Shown: positions 34,815 to 45,811, counted from the stretch's first letter. The stretch is DNA of 64,000 bases from Hemileia vastatrix (GCA_030280995.1 JASXTE010000008.1:22371693-22435692); one strand, 5' to 3'. The notes: generated by a model from the sequence alone, not told the origin. Numbers and translations are program-made.

Positions 34815-35841
34815 ATTTTCAACAAATCAATGTTAACGACTCATCAACTTAATTCGATGACAATTCAATCTTTTCGAAATCCACTATCCAACATCCTCGA
34901 AGCTCAGTCGAAGGACGATTATTGTTTAGGGTTAAAAGAAAAAATACTCTCGAAGCAAGGGGCCAAAAGATTTAGTATTGAATCAGGTCTATTAGTCTTT
35001 GAAGGTAGAGTAGTCATACCCGACAACAATGAGATAATATTATGGATTTTCAACAGTCGACATGATTCTCCATTAGCTGGTCATTTTGGGGTTGATAAAA
35101 CCTACCAGTTAATAGCGAGGGATTTCTTCTGGCCAGGTATGACCAGAGAAATCAAGGCCTATATAAAAGCTTGTTACGAATGTAATAGGAATAAGGCTCC
35201 CCGTCACCGGAAGCATGGGTTGCTTCAACCACTTCCTATTCCCTCTAAACCTTGGAAATCTTTATTGATGGATTTCATTTCTCAACTTCCTTTTTCTAAT
35301 GATTTTGATGCTATATTAGTAATAGTAGATAGATTTTCAAAAATGTCTATTTTCATTAAAACCACTACTACTGCTACAGCTCGACAACTCAATATCACGA
35401 GGAACCTCTCCACGGCCTATCACCCTGAAACCGACGGTCAAACAGAAAGAGTTAACCAAATCCTCAAACAATATCTTCAAATGTATGTCAGTTACCAACA
35501 AGACAATTGGACCACATGGTTACCACTGGCCAAATTTGCTTATAATAACTCGACTCATTCTTTGACACAACAATCTCCCTTCGAAACCATTTACGGACGA
35601 CATCCTCGATTCAACTCAATCCATGTAGGAACTAATCATCCTGCGGAACATTATCTTCGAACTATATCACGACTCCAAGAAGAACTTAAAACAAATTTGG
35701 AATCAGCGATTTGAAGATACAAGGAACAGGCCAACAAACATCGACAATCTGCTCCTTCCTTTAAAACCAGGCGACAAAGTATGGCTCGACACAGGAAACA
35801 TTCAAACAACACAACCATCAAAGAAACTGGCTGAAAAGCGC
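34815..35841 (+). pseudogene. Gypsy-III integrase with loss of the second catalytic Asp
   Basis: Same frame as RT. Zinc domain: HDSPLAGHFGVDKTYQLI then CYECNRNK. The catalytic core starts with LLMDFISQLPFS (Asp 1) and VDRFSKMSIFIKT, then jumps from TATARQL straight to NITRNLSTAYHPETDGQTE (with the Glu). The roughly 35-40 residues that normally lie between, containing the SDRGSxF motif with Asp 2, are absent. The join lies in CGACAACTC, so a deletion between short CAACT repeats is likely. A TGA at 35,712 and a frameshift separate it from the chromodomain. Confidence 0.87.
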
Positions 35842-36204
35842 TTGGGACCATTCGAAATCAACTCTGAAGTCTCTAAAGCTGCATTTCGACTCAAGTTACC
35901 TCCTAAATGGCAGGCGATTCACCCTGTTTTCCATGTATCTCTCCTGGAACTGGCTCGAGAAATATACCCGGGCAAGAACCAACCCCCTCCGGAACCGGTC
36001 GAAGTAGAAGATCATCTAGAGTGGGAAGTAAGTCGTATCCTTGATTCAAGAATGCGCAAGGGGAAACTTCAATACCTCGTGGAATGGGAAGGCTTCCTCA
36101 ATGACTCAGATAAAACATCCTGGGAACCAGCCATCAATGTTTCTAACGCCCCTGAACTCCTAAAATCTTTTCATTTGAAATATCCTTTAAAACCAAAACC
36201 TTAA
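35842..36204 (+). CDS. Gypsy-III integrase tail with chromodomain
   Basis: 120 codons. The first part is the SH3-like integrase tail (GPFEINSEVSKAAFRLKLPP, IHPVFHVSLLE). The second is a chromodomain: WEVSRILDSRMRKGKLQYLV, then EWEGFLNDSDKTSWEPAINV, with the aromatic cage residues (W, W/Y, W) in place. Chromodomains in this position steer integration to modified histones in chromoviruses. It is out of frame with the rest of pol in this copy. Confidence 0.9.
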   Translation: MGPFEINSEVSKAAFRLKLPPKWQAIHPVFHVSLLELAREIYPGKNQPPPEPVEVEDHLEWEVSRILDSRMRKGKLQYLVEWEGFLNDSDKTSWEPAINVSNAPELLKSFHLKYPLKPKP

Positions 36205-37155
36205 AATTTCTTTTATTTTAAATTTTGTTTTTCTTTTTCTTTTTTCTCTTTCTCTTAAAAATCTAAAACACCTCTTAAATTTCTTAGCCTTGTTTTCTTT
36301 TTTTTTCTCTCTTCTTTTTCTTTCTTATCCTTCTATAAAATTTTCTCCAAAACCAACTAAAAGTAAAATCAAAATTAAAATTAAAAAAAAAAATTAAAAA
36401 AAAATTAAAAATTAAAATTAAAAAATTAAAATTTAAAATTAAAAATAAAATAAAATCTAAAATAAAATAAAATAAGATAAATAGAATAAACATAAATAAT
36501 AAAATAAAATAAAAAAACTTTTAAATCTCTCTAAATGTTTTCTTTCTCTCTTCTTTTTCAATTCTCTAAATACATTCTTTTCTTAAATTTAAAATTCTCT
36601 TTTAAAAAAAAAAATTTCTTTTCTAAAATTTATTCTCTTTTTTAAAAAAAAAACTTTCTTTCCTTCAAATCATCAAAATCTTGTACGACACGACCATTTC
36701 CTTGAACTTAACTTCAACCTCTAAATCTCCCTATCAAAATTCTTCGAACAAATGATTCTTCTTTTTCAAATTCTGTTTTTTTTTCTTCCTCTCTTTTCAA
36801 CTAAAAATTCCTAAAAAAATCAATAAACAACTTTTCGCAAATAACAAATTCTTCTTTCATTAAATTCTCATTTCAACAAACTCATCTCAATCACCAACCA
36901 TTTTTTCTCTCTTCTCTTACATAAATTTTTCTTTTAAAAACTTAAAACTTCCTTCAATTAAATAACTTCTTTCTTTCTTATTTAAATTTCTTCTTTCAAA
37001 TTCTAAAGCAAAATTTTATTAATACTTTTTTTTTCTCTCTCTCCCAAATCTTATAAAAAATAATAATATTCACCTACAATAATAAAAAAATAAAATAAAA
37101 TAAAATAAAACTAAAATACAATTCTACTTTTCTACTTCTTTACATCTCTCCTTTT
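36205..37155. repeat. Low-complexity A- and T-rich stretch in Gypsy-III
   Basis: Strand-biased sequence, mostly TTTCTCTTC-like pyrimidine words and runs of AAAATTAAAATAAAAT (36,360-36,520). No coding frame. It probably contains the converging 3' untranslated regions of pol and the antisense gene. Confidence 0.7.
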
Positions 37156-38114
37156 TCATTTCAAATTTTTCTCTTTTAATTTTTCTTGAACCAATCTTTT
37201 CATCTTCTCCAAAATTACCCTTATCTCCTTCCTGCATTTCTCAAATTTCTCCTCCTCTCCTACCAGAACCACCTCTCCAATCTCCAAGAGTTCCTCTGCC
37301 ACGTCGAAGGAAGCAGCTTCAATAATTGTATCGACCTCCCCACACAACACTTCTGAGAACCTAACTCGTCGATCCTGACGAGGTTTCTTCAACCACACCT
37401 GTTCCAGCGTTTCCTCAGGTTCTTCGATTCCACCCGTGACTGGAGGGTTTGTCTCAGTTGGCAAAAGCGACGCAGGTTCCCCAATTGGGTCTTCAATGGT
37501 ATTGGATGTCTAAACAAAAAACTCATTAGTAGCCTCATCCCTAAAAAACAACAACTAAAACTTACTTCGAAGATGGGGTCAGGTTCTAAGAACAACCTTG
37601 GAGCCACCTCTACCTCTGCTTCTCTTTCCTCCTCGTCATCTTCAATGACCACCCGTCGTTTCTTGGGTGTCCGCCCTGGAACAGGGACTTCATCCTCATC
37701 TTCCTCCACCAATTCGTCAACCTCTTCTTCGACACCCTGTTTCAAACTCGTGGCCTGGGTTACCCAGATTGTGATCTCGTTGTTAAGCTCCTTATCATTC
37801 TCCCCCACCAATTGATCGTCTCCAACCGAGATATCCCAAATGTCTTCCACCACCTCTTTTGTGTTAGAAATCACCCAAAACTTGGTCTTGGTGAATCGTT
37901 GTTCGATCTCTGCATTCTTGGTCAACGCATCGCACGCCACTCGTCGCCAACGGCAAAACTTGCATTTCTGGCGAGGGCCTTGAGTCGCCGTACTTTCAAC
38001 ACAGAAGTATTCCATAGCTTCACAAGCCGTGCAAGCCTGGGAAAACTGCCGCGTAACCATTCCCCCATCCGCTTTAGGGTGTGGAGGCGTAGGTGTTGGA
38101 GTAGGACAATTCAT
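37156..38114 (-). CDS. Antisense accessory gene of Gypsy-III, Zn2Cys6-like protein, two exons, intact
   Basis: Exon 1 is 38,114-37,566 and exon 2 is 37,509-37,156. The 56-nt intron has GTAAGT, GCTACTAATG and TTTGTTTAG. Both exons are multiples of three, giving 300 residues without a stop. Cysteines are C28-X2-C31-X6-C38-X12-C51-X2-C54-X6-C61, with basic residues in the second loop (CKFCRWRRVAC): a complete GAL4-type zinc cluster pattern. Acidic stretches (EEEVDELVEEDEDE), a basic patch (PKKRRV, nuclear-signal-like) and a Lys/Glu-rich helical C-terminus follow. The start is 111 bp from the 3' LTR. Its openness contrasts with the broken gag and pol on the other strand. Confidence 0.85.
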
Positions 38115-38224
38115 TATAATGGGGAAATTAATAAATAAGAAAAAATATATAGAGAGGAAAGGGAAACTAGTGCGAGAAGATGGCTCAAGCTCAACGGAGC
38201 TCGCAATTCTTATACCCTGGCATC

Positions 38225-38995
38225 TGTCATGCGCCACATGACACTCGAGGCAAAAGCAGCTCATAAAATCAATAACATCGAGCTCTAAATCTATACTCGA
38301 AGCGCAGAAAGCAATTCTCCATAGCAACTGCGATTCCCCTTTGTGTACTTACTATTCAACTGCGCTAGCCTAAACTCTAAATCTAAATTAGTCAATCTCT
38401 CAATAGGGTGCCTTAGTCTCATTTTCAATAAGCGACGCACAGCGCTAGGATCAACGTAATAGTACAGTAGTAGTTTTCATTGAAAGTTTGTTAATTAATT
38501 AAAAAGTGGTAAATTGAGCATGGACGGATATTAGCAAAGAGGGACTAAGTGTATGTTAGTAATGGTCTGTGGTATGGGAATGGTGCAATGAGAGGGAGGT
38601 CAATGCGAGGAGGAATAAAGGATATAAAAGGGTTGGGTATTTGGTTCAATATTCCTTAGAATTAAATTATAAAACGTATTTACATTTAATAGTGGTAAAA
38701 TCTTTAAGTTAAATCATTGTTATTGTATCTTTCTTTTATTTTCTCAATAATCATTTCTAAATCCTAAATCTTTGATTATTGAGTTTCCAACCCTTCGTGA
38801 GATCTTAAGAATTCCTATTACCCTTGAAACTATCTTATAATTCTTCTCGAACATACCTTGAACCTGTAGCTCTTACTTCGAGTGACCTTCAAAGCACTTC
38901 CTCGAGTCATTCCTCTGTGCTTTGAAGAAGTTTCTAAATTCCTCATCTCACTTTCAGTAACATCCTCGACCTTGTGCGTAGGTCGTCCGGTGAGA
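38225..38995 (+). repeat. Gypsy-III 3' LTR
   Basis: 771 bp, TGTCATGCGCCACATGACAC start. The end GTGAGA differs by one base from the 5' LTR end GTGACA. It is followed by the duplicated GACTG and then by the rest of the Gypsy-II LTR. The purine-rich AGAGAGGAAAGGG at 38,150 is the nearest purine tract but is about 60 bp away. Confidence 0.93.
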
Positions 38996-39000
38996 GACTG

Positions 39001-39984
39001 TTACTATACCCCTTCCAAAACACTTCTTGACTGCTTTACAAGTCAAGACAGTAGCCAATAGAAGACCACTGAGAAACAAAGAACCAGAAACCTGAAATTC
39101 AGAAAGATCCACAACAGAAAAACAAAACACTGTGCACTTGTTGCACAGAAAACAGCAATAATACTTGATGCAGGTTGCAAAGCTACACCAGAGAAACCAG
39201 TTGCCAAAGTTGAGTTAAATAAAGAACTAAACTTGCAACAAACACAGCCAATTGTGGCCAAAAAACAGTGAAAACTGAGTGAGAAACAATGATATAATTA
39301 CCAGATGGTTGTATGATAATCAAAGTTGCCCCAAACTGTCTTATTCAGTATGTACACACAGACCACCACCTAAAAAATCCATGCACAGTAAAAAATTTGG
39401 CACTTTTGACAACCATATTGAATAAGAATCCTCTAGAAATGCTCCCCAGCCTTCTATAACTGAGGCAGCCGGACCTCCCTGAAGCCAAAAAACCACTAAA
39501 AACCTCCAATAAAGCCCAAAATACTAAGAAAAATCCACAATGACTACTAAAACCCTTAAAACACAAAATTAAGCTATGAAAAAATTGTGATACAAAATAT
39601 AGAGCCAAATTAGCTCTACTTGAAGGTACTAATCACTTAAATCTAAGACTTAAGTTTAGCCCATAAAACACAAAAAACAAAATTAAATAGCTATCTTTTA
39701 GAAATGAAAAGTGAGTAAATGACCCCTTAAAACTTGGAATATGAAAAATATTATCAGGACATAAAATATAGAGAAAACCTGGGGCTATCCAATGATAGTA
39801 TCCAAATACCCATAGTCCCAATATTCACTGAATAAAAACCAAAATACAACAAATTCTTCCACCAATGTCAATTAAGACATACAAAAACAGTGCCAAACAG
39901 ACCAACAAAGGCCTCTGCCAATGTTGAAAGACCACATCATCCCTCCAATTGAGAATTTCCACATTCTCCTTCATCAAATCCACC
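39001..39984. other. Gypsy-II 3' LTR end, purine tract and spacer
   Basis: TTACTATA (39,001-39,008) is the start of the minus-strand 3' LTR, and CCCCTTCC next to it is the complement of the element's polypurine tract. The following kilobase has short frames on the minus strand only and no recognised motif. It would hold the promoter of the antisense gene beginning at 39,985. Confidence 0.6.
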
Positions 39985-40625
39985 ATGTTCATCTTTCTTT
40001 CAAAATCTGCCTCTGACATGGGTCCTTGCCAATACTGCATTGACAACAATCTAATCTGCACCATCACACCACCAGCTCATCCATACAGAACCTCCTGTAA
40101 TTTCTGCCAATCCAGAAAGAAGACTTGCTTCAGACCTGGTCCATTACCATCTTCAACAGCTTCACCTCCTTCTCAACCTGGTCCATCTTCTACCAGCACC
40201 AGAAGATCCAGGACATCCATCCTGATACCAAGATTAGTCAACAAACTACACCCTTCAAAGAAGAGTTCCAACACCACTACAGCAACCAATTCCACCATGC
40301 TTGGTCCATCTGATGGTAAAAAAAACTTTTATTCCTTCCTTCTACTTTTAAAACTGATGATTTCTCAGTTCCTCCATCTTCTGACAGTGATGATGACAAT
40401 GTAGGATCCATTGAACCACCAACACCTAACCACTTGACCACCATTAAGACCAAGTTCCAACAACACTCCTCTGAAAAAAAACACCTTCTACTAAGATACT
40501 TCCATTCAACTCCTTCTAGAAATCCACAGGACCTTGAGAAAAGGAAACACCTCATCAACCAGTTCAAGACTAATGCTGAACACTTTGTTTCATCTCTTGA
40601 TTCTCTTCTTCCGCTTGACTCTTGA
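39985..40625 (+). CDS. Antisense accessory gene of Gypsy-II (proximal), Zn2Cys6-like protein, two exons
   Basis: Exon 1 is 39,985-40,315 and exon 2 is 40,369-40,625. The 53-nt intron begins GTAAAA, has a CTGATGAT-type branch and ends TTTCTCAG. Spliced length is 588 nt, 195 residues, no stop. Start choice is ATG at 39,985 (another at 40,018). Cysteines are C15-X2-C18-X6-C25-X12-C38-X2-C41-X6-C48, with basic CQSRKKTC. A Ser/Pro-rich region, an acidic run (SDSDDDN) and a helical C-terminus follow. The C-terminus resembles that of the proximal antisense gene of Gypsy-I in layout. It is antisense to gag-pol. Confidence 0.8.
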
Positions 40626-40707
40626 TTGAACTTTTGACTTAGAAATGAAATTCTTGACCACTCTCCAGACTTCCTGAATGTAGCCAATCATAAGAAATTC
40701 CTCAGCT

Positions 40708-41135
40708 TACAGTCTTGGGGGACTCATCCTCAGGTTTAAGTCTTGGGGGACTAACAGCCCTCATTTTATAGTCTTGGGGGACTCAAAACCCTCAGTTTAT
40801 AGTCTTGGGGGACTCAAAACCTAAATCATAAAGACAGAACCAGAGATCAAACCATTAAAGACTAAAGAATTAAACTAACATTCTGGGGTAACTGTTCTAC
40901 AGAGCAGCCAGCTCATCAGTTACCCCCACACTCTCCTTAACTAAATTCAGAGACTCCCCCTTTGGATGCCCTCTTCCAAAATCACACCAACATCACATTA
41001 TCAGTTTATAGTCATGAAGGAATCAACCATCAAACCATCCACAGTTTATTGTCTTGGGAGACTATACCATTCTTCAGCTTAAAGTCTTGATGGACTGACC
41101 ACAGTGTTCAGTTTAAAGTCTTGACAGACTTGCCA
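40708..41135 (+). repeat. AGTCTTGGGGGACT repeats in Gypsy-II
   Basis: Four close copies of CAGTTTATAGTCTTGGGGGA-CT between 40,710 and 40,830, then weaker ones near 41,010, 41,048, 41,080 and 41,110 (variants such as AGTCTTGACAGACT). Further variants appear at 43,730, 43,990 and 44,232. Each has AGTC...GACT ends and can form a small hairpin. The first copy of the GGGGTAACTG hairpin repeat is at 40,885-40,926. Confidence 0.8.
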
Positions 41136-41283
41136 CACTTTGCATGAAAAGACAGATCCAATTCCATGCACAATACTCCACAACTGCCCTACTGAAATTC
41201 CACTTTCTCTTCATCATCTACCCATCACTGATAAAAAATTTTCTTTTATCTCTTTTCTCTTCATTGTTTTCCCATCACACATC

Positions 41284-42570
41284 ATGGCTGGATCCCCAGA
41301 TTTTGAACCATCAGACCTTTATTGTTTCACTGCTCCCAAGGAATATGCTTTCAAACATTGTATCCACATGTGCAGACCTTGCACTTTCACTCTTCCAACA
41401 CCTGAGGCCAAACTCTACAACAGGGCCTGTGATTCTTGTAACTCCAAAATAAAAAAATGTGACAGAGACCCCAATTATCCTATACCACCACCTTCACCTT
41501 CACATTCACACAAATACATCTCTAGATCTCCTACCAGATCCCCAGAGCTTGGTCCTGCTTCCTCTTCTTTATCTTCAGCTCCATCCAGAAGATCATGCCG
41601 CTCCGTCACCAGAACACTCTCCAAAAGACCTGCTTTATCACAGTGAATTCAGCTAAAACAGCTTCAAAAGCAGCTCCCAGGCTGCTAGACCATGTCCAGG
41701 TGGCCCGTCAGCCATTCTAGGAAACAAAAATCAGGCTCAAAACCTTCAAAATCAGCTGGAAAACAACCAAATTCTTCTAGAAAAACACCAATAACACCAC
41801 ACAACAACCTCCTAGTGCTCCCAGAGCAATGTGCTCAACAATTTCTTCATCCAAAAATGCTGAAAATTCCAAAACTTCTAGAAGACCTGCCAGAGGACCT
41901 CAAGAAGACACCAGAGCAACAAACACTGCTCCCAGACAGAAATCTCCCTCTCAAACAAGAAGAATTAACTACACATCTCCTATTCCAGCCAATTACTCAT
42001 CTGACAGTTCAATTTCTTCCAGATGATCCCAATCAGCTTCTAGGTCACCTTCTCCTGGTCCATCCTACAACCAACCTGGTACTCCACCACCGGTATCCAA
42101 CCAAACTGAGCCAAGCAACAATATCAACAACAACAACAACAACAACAGCCCTTCCTCTCCAACCAGACCACAGGAACGTCCTCATTCTAGTTCATATTCT
42201 CAACACCATTTAGTGGATGACCATGAAAATCCATAGCTCAATCTGGTTGATCCTCCTACTTCATCTATTCAAAATCTATCAACAGTCCAGATTCAGGCCA
42301 CTTACAAATTTGATGAGCTTCCAATCTGTAAGTACGAAATTAATAAATCCAATTTTTTCAACAGAAAACAATTACTGATCCAATTCTTCTGTTTAGTTAA
42401 CACTCCACCTCCTGAAACTGCTATTGAGATTAGCCATCCTCTAGAAACCACATTGACACTGGATTATGCCGATATGAAGCAAAACCTAAGTATGATGTGT
42501 TCAAACATGCTTAAGGCCTTTTCTCTTCATGGGCCATTGAATGAATTTGAGGAAACAACTTCTTGGTGAC
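41284..42570 (+). pseudogene. Antisense accessory gene of Gypsy-II (distal), Zn2Cys6-like, degenerate
   Basis: ATG at 41,284 opens a frame to 41,646 with MAGSPDFEPSDLYC and the cysteine run HCIHMCRPC then CDSCNSKIKKC. The second half C-X2-C-X6-C is complete, while in the first half one Cys is Phe. Beyond 41,646 the Ser/Pro/Asn-rich continuation switches frame (41,692-42,213 and 41,829-42,236) and has stops. A more conserved-looking C-terminal part (KFDELPICKYEINKSNF, YADMKQNLSMM) reads to about 42,567. It occupies the same relative position as the distal antisense gene of Gypsy-I. Confidence 0.6.
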
Positions 42571-42784
42571 CACTGGAAGATGTCTAGAATAATTAAGCAC
42601 ACCTTCAAACACTTTATCCCAGCCTCTTCTACTTCTATCCAAAAATTACCTTCCAATCCATACACTCTCTCCAGCTGCCTACACCACAAGGAACACAGTT
42701 CTTCCTACAATCCCAAAAAAAAACAAAAATACCAACATAATCCGGACCAACCGCCGGAGGCTTCTTCTTCCCGACATTTATTAT

Positions 42785-44262
42785 AGAAACAAAAATAAAT
42801 TAACAAATTACTAAATTAAGGAAAAAAAGATAATTAGCCATTATAAAAAAATTTATTTTATTTTTATTTTTATTTTATTTTATTTTAATTTAATTTAATT
42901 TAATTTATTTTTTAATTTATTTTATTTTATTTTTTAATTTAATTTAATTTTATTTTTATTTTTATTTTTATTTTTATTTATATTTAAATTTTTTTATTTA
43001 TATTTATATTTTTACTTTTATTTTATTTTTACTGATTTTACTTAAACTACTAACATACCAAAAAAAAACTTGAAAATAATTAAACAAAATTGCCCAACAA
43101 AATATGAGAGCTGAAAAATTAAAATGAAATCAATAATAATAAGATGAAATAAATAATAATTACAAATCGTATCCCCCAGCCGATTAATGAGCTGATCCCC
43201 TGATACTTACCCACATCCAAGTGCACCTTAAAGTGGATACACCATTATAAATTTTTAAATGAATTGAGATAAAAATAAATTAAGAAAAATAATATCAATA
43301 AAGATAAGATGAAATGAATAGAAATTAAATTAAATAATAAAAATGAGATAAGGATAAAAAAGAAAAGAAAATTTCCTGGCCAATTGATGAGCCTTTCCCT
43401 ACCAATGCTTGCCCACATCCAGGTGACCCTGATGTGGTGACACAATATAATTTTGATTTTATGATTTTTCCACCTTTTTATATCCTAATCACCCCATAAG
43501 AAAATTAAAAGAAAAAAGAGAAAAAAGACAATAATCCAAAACTTCTATCTAACATAACCATAGACACAAAAATCAAAGAAAGAAAAAGAAAAAAATCTGG
43601 GTCCATAGAAAGTCCAGTCCAAGGAAATGATCACTGGGTGGGCTCCCTCCAATAAGTAAAAATGATGGGAGACCACCAGTGATCCACTACCAATCCAAAA
43701 AGACCATAGAAGCCAGTCCCCAGCCAGTTTAAAGTCATAGTGGACTTGAAACCTGAATAACAAAAACCAGATATAGGATTCAACTAGTAAAAACAAAATA
43801 TTTGAAATAGAAATTATGGGGTAACTGTTCTACAGAGCAGCCAGCTCATCAGTTACCCCCACACTTGCCAAAATAAAATCTAGAAGCCCCCCATAGGTAC
43901 CTTCTTAAAAAAAATGCAACATCCAAATCAATAAACCAAAACCCATAAGCATGAAGAGTCCAGCACTTGAAGACCAAAATAATTTCCTGTTTATAGTCAT
44001 AGAGGACTAAAACCTGTGAAGAGTAACCAATACTAGGGTTCAACCAAATTAAGAGAAGGGGTTGGAAACAGACAGTCTGGGGTAACTTTTCTACAGAGCA
44101 GCCAGCTCATCAGTTACCCCCACACTTGCCAAGATCAAATCTAGAAGTCCCACCCATGGGTACCTTCTAACAAAAAAAAAACAGTTTCCAACAAAACAGG
44201 TGCACAGCATCACTAAAATCCAAAATGTAAAGAATGGTCCATAGTTTATCCTCATTGTGGAG
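42785..44262. repeat. Gypsy-II spacer with low-complexity tract and conserved hairpin repeats
   Basis: 42,840-43,030 is (T)TTTA/TTTTATTT low-complexity. A pair of direct repeats with GATGAGC and CTTACCCACATCCAAGTG-like text lies at about 43,170-43,240 and 43,375-43,445. A roughly 90-bp direct repeat occurs at 43,818 and 44,079 (and in shorter form at 40,885). It contains GGGGTAACTG and CAGTTACCCC flanking a constant AGAGCAGCCAGCTCAT loop. No gene. Confidence 0.78.
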
Positions 44263-45584
44263 TCAAAATTTTTCACTTCTAGTTCCTCTTGGGTAAAATA
44301 TCTTCACCTGATCAGCAGCCACTCTCTTCTTTAAGACTGCACCACATAACTCCTCCAAAACATAAGAACCTCCATACACCTGAGATCTGGCTCTGTAAGG
44401 TCCATTCCATCTGTTGGAAAACATTTTTCCCCACTGACTCTCCAAACTTCTATTATACACCAAAACTAAACACCCAGGTTTCAAGGGATTCCTGAGTCTA
44501 TGAGCCAACTTCTTGTCCCAGTATCTGACTGATTGATTTCTTATCTTCATCATTCTAGAGTATGCCTTCTCTTGAAATCCCTCTCTACATTCCAATTGTT
44601 TCATCATGGCACAGAGCAAATCTTCTGTTGAGAATACATCATCCCAATAAATTCCAAGATAAGAGACAGCTTCAAAATCCACTGGTAGAACAGCTTTCTG
44701 CACAAAAATTAACTCATAAGGAGAATAGCCAGTTGTCCTTTTCACAGTGACCCTATCAGCAAATAATACCAAGGCTAAATAATGCCTCCACTTTTCAGCA
44801 CTATCTCCACACATCTTCACCAAAGAGTTATTGATAACTTGATGGCCTCCTTCAACCATTACTTCAGCTTAAGGATAATAAGGTGTAGCCACTCTAGCTT
44901 TAGAACCAATACTTGCTACAGCTTCTTTAAATTCCTCTCCAAACTCTGGCCCACCATCAACAGTCACCAACTTCATTAACCCATATCTAAACACCCATTT
45001 CTTCTTCAAAAATTCTGCCACATTTTTGGCAGTCAAATTAACCAGAGGCACTGCCTCAACCCAACCAGACAAATAATCTCTGGCAACAATGAAGTATTTA
45101 TACCTGCCCTCTTTAATATGGAAAGCATCCAAACTGACTCTTCCAAACACAGTTGATTCACCAGTAGCACAACCAACCTCTTTAGGTTTCAAGTGACTTC
45201 TTCTTTGTAATTCCTCACAAGATTTAACCCAACCCTGCACAGCCAACTTCATACCTGGCCACCAAAATCTGTCTTCTACTCTTTTATAAGTCTCCCCAAA
45301 ACCTCTATGACCAAGGTCTTCATGAAAAGACTTCAACACCAACTCTTGACCCTTCTTCTGAGTCACCATTACTTGAGGATTTGTATGTCTCCTCCTCATT
45401 AACCTCCTTACTGAAATAGAGAAGCTAGGACTCTTCTTCTTTATTGCCACCCAAGTATCATAATCAAAACTATCTGGCCTCTCCAAGGTTAACAGATATT
45501 CAACCATAGTAAAATAAAATCCAGTCTGACCCCAGATCTCATCTTCAAAATCAAACAAAACAACATCCAAGCACCACACAATAT
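44263..45584 (-). pseudogene. Gypsy-II integrase
   Basis: Frames 45,579-44,869 and 44,859-44,263, one TAA between them. The zinc domain has FHEDLGHRGFGET but the last pair reads SCEELQRRS where Gypsy-I has CPECQ, so a zinc Cys is lost. The DDE core has RVSLDAFHIK, LVTVDGGPEF and VMVEGGHQV. The C-terminus has NPLKPGCLVLVYNRSLES, QWGKMFSNRWNGPY and ends YPRGTRSEKF, giving the complete version of the tail that is truncated in Gypsy-I. Confidence 0.85.
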
Positions 45585-45808
45585 GGGGGGCAGACTTGCT
45601 AGCGAGTCCGCAACTTTGGACCCAAACTCACCCCAGATTGAACACACATTGAGCTATTGATAAAGGAAACATACAATCAGGGATGAAAACCACTGAGCAG
45701 AACAGTTTTAGGGTGGGTGTTCAAGTAGAGCTCAGTATGGGTTTAATATGAGTTCAGTCTGAGTTCCATCTGAGTTCAGGTTGGGGGCTTGCTAGCAAGT
45801 CCACCCCC
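45585..45808. mobile_element. 224-bp MITE in Gypsy-II pol
   Basis: Terminal inverted repeats of about 27 bp: GGGGGGCAGACTTGCTAGCG at left and, reverse-complemented, GGGGGTGGACTTGCTAGCAA at right. TAT is duplicated at 45,582-45,584 and 45,809-45,811. Removing the element plus one TAT restores the pol frame (FNMQY / IVWCLDVV). G-rich ends with a 3-bp duplication suggest a PIF/Harbinger- or CACTA-related MITE; family uncertain. The interior has repeated GAGTTCAG(T/G)CTGAG words. Confidence 0.88.
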
Positions 45809-45811
45809 TAT

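Larger units (their letters stand above)
30640..38995 (+). mobile_element. Gypsy-III: chromodomain-bearing Ty3/Gypsy element (chromovirus)
   Basis: Two LTRs of 771 bp (30,640-31,410 and 38,225-38,995, about 97% identical by eye), TGTCA...GACA/GAGA ends, and target duplication GACTG at 30,635-30,639 and 38,996-39,000. Internal order is gag, protease, RT, RNase H, integrase, chromodomain, with one antisense gene before the 3' LTR. Sense genes carry stops and an integrase deletion. It sits inside the 3' LTR of Gypsy-II and is therefore younger than it. Confidence 0.94.
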
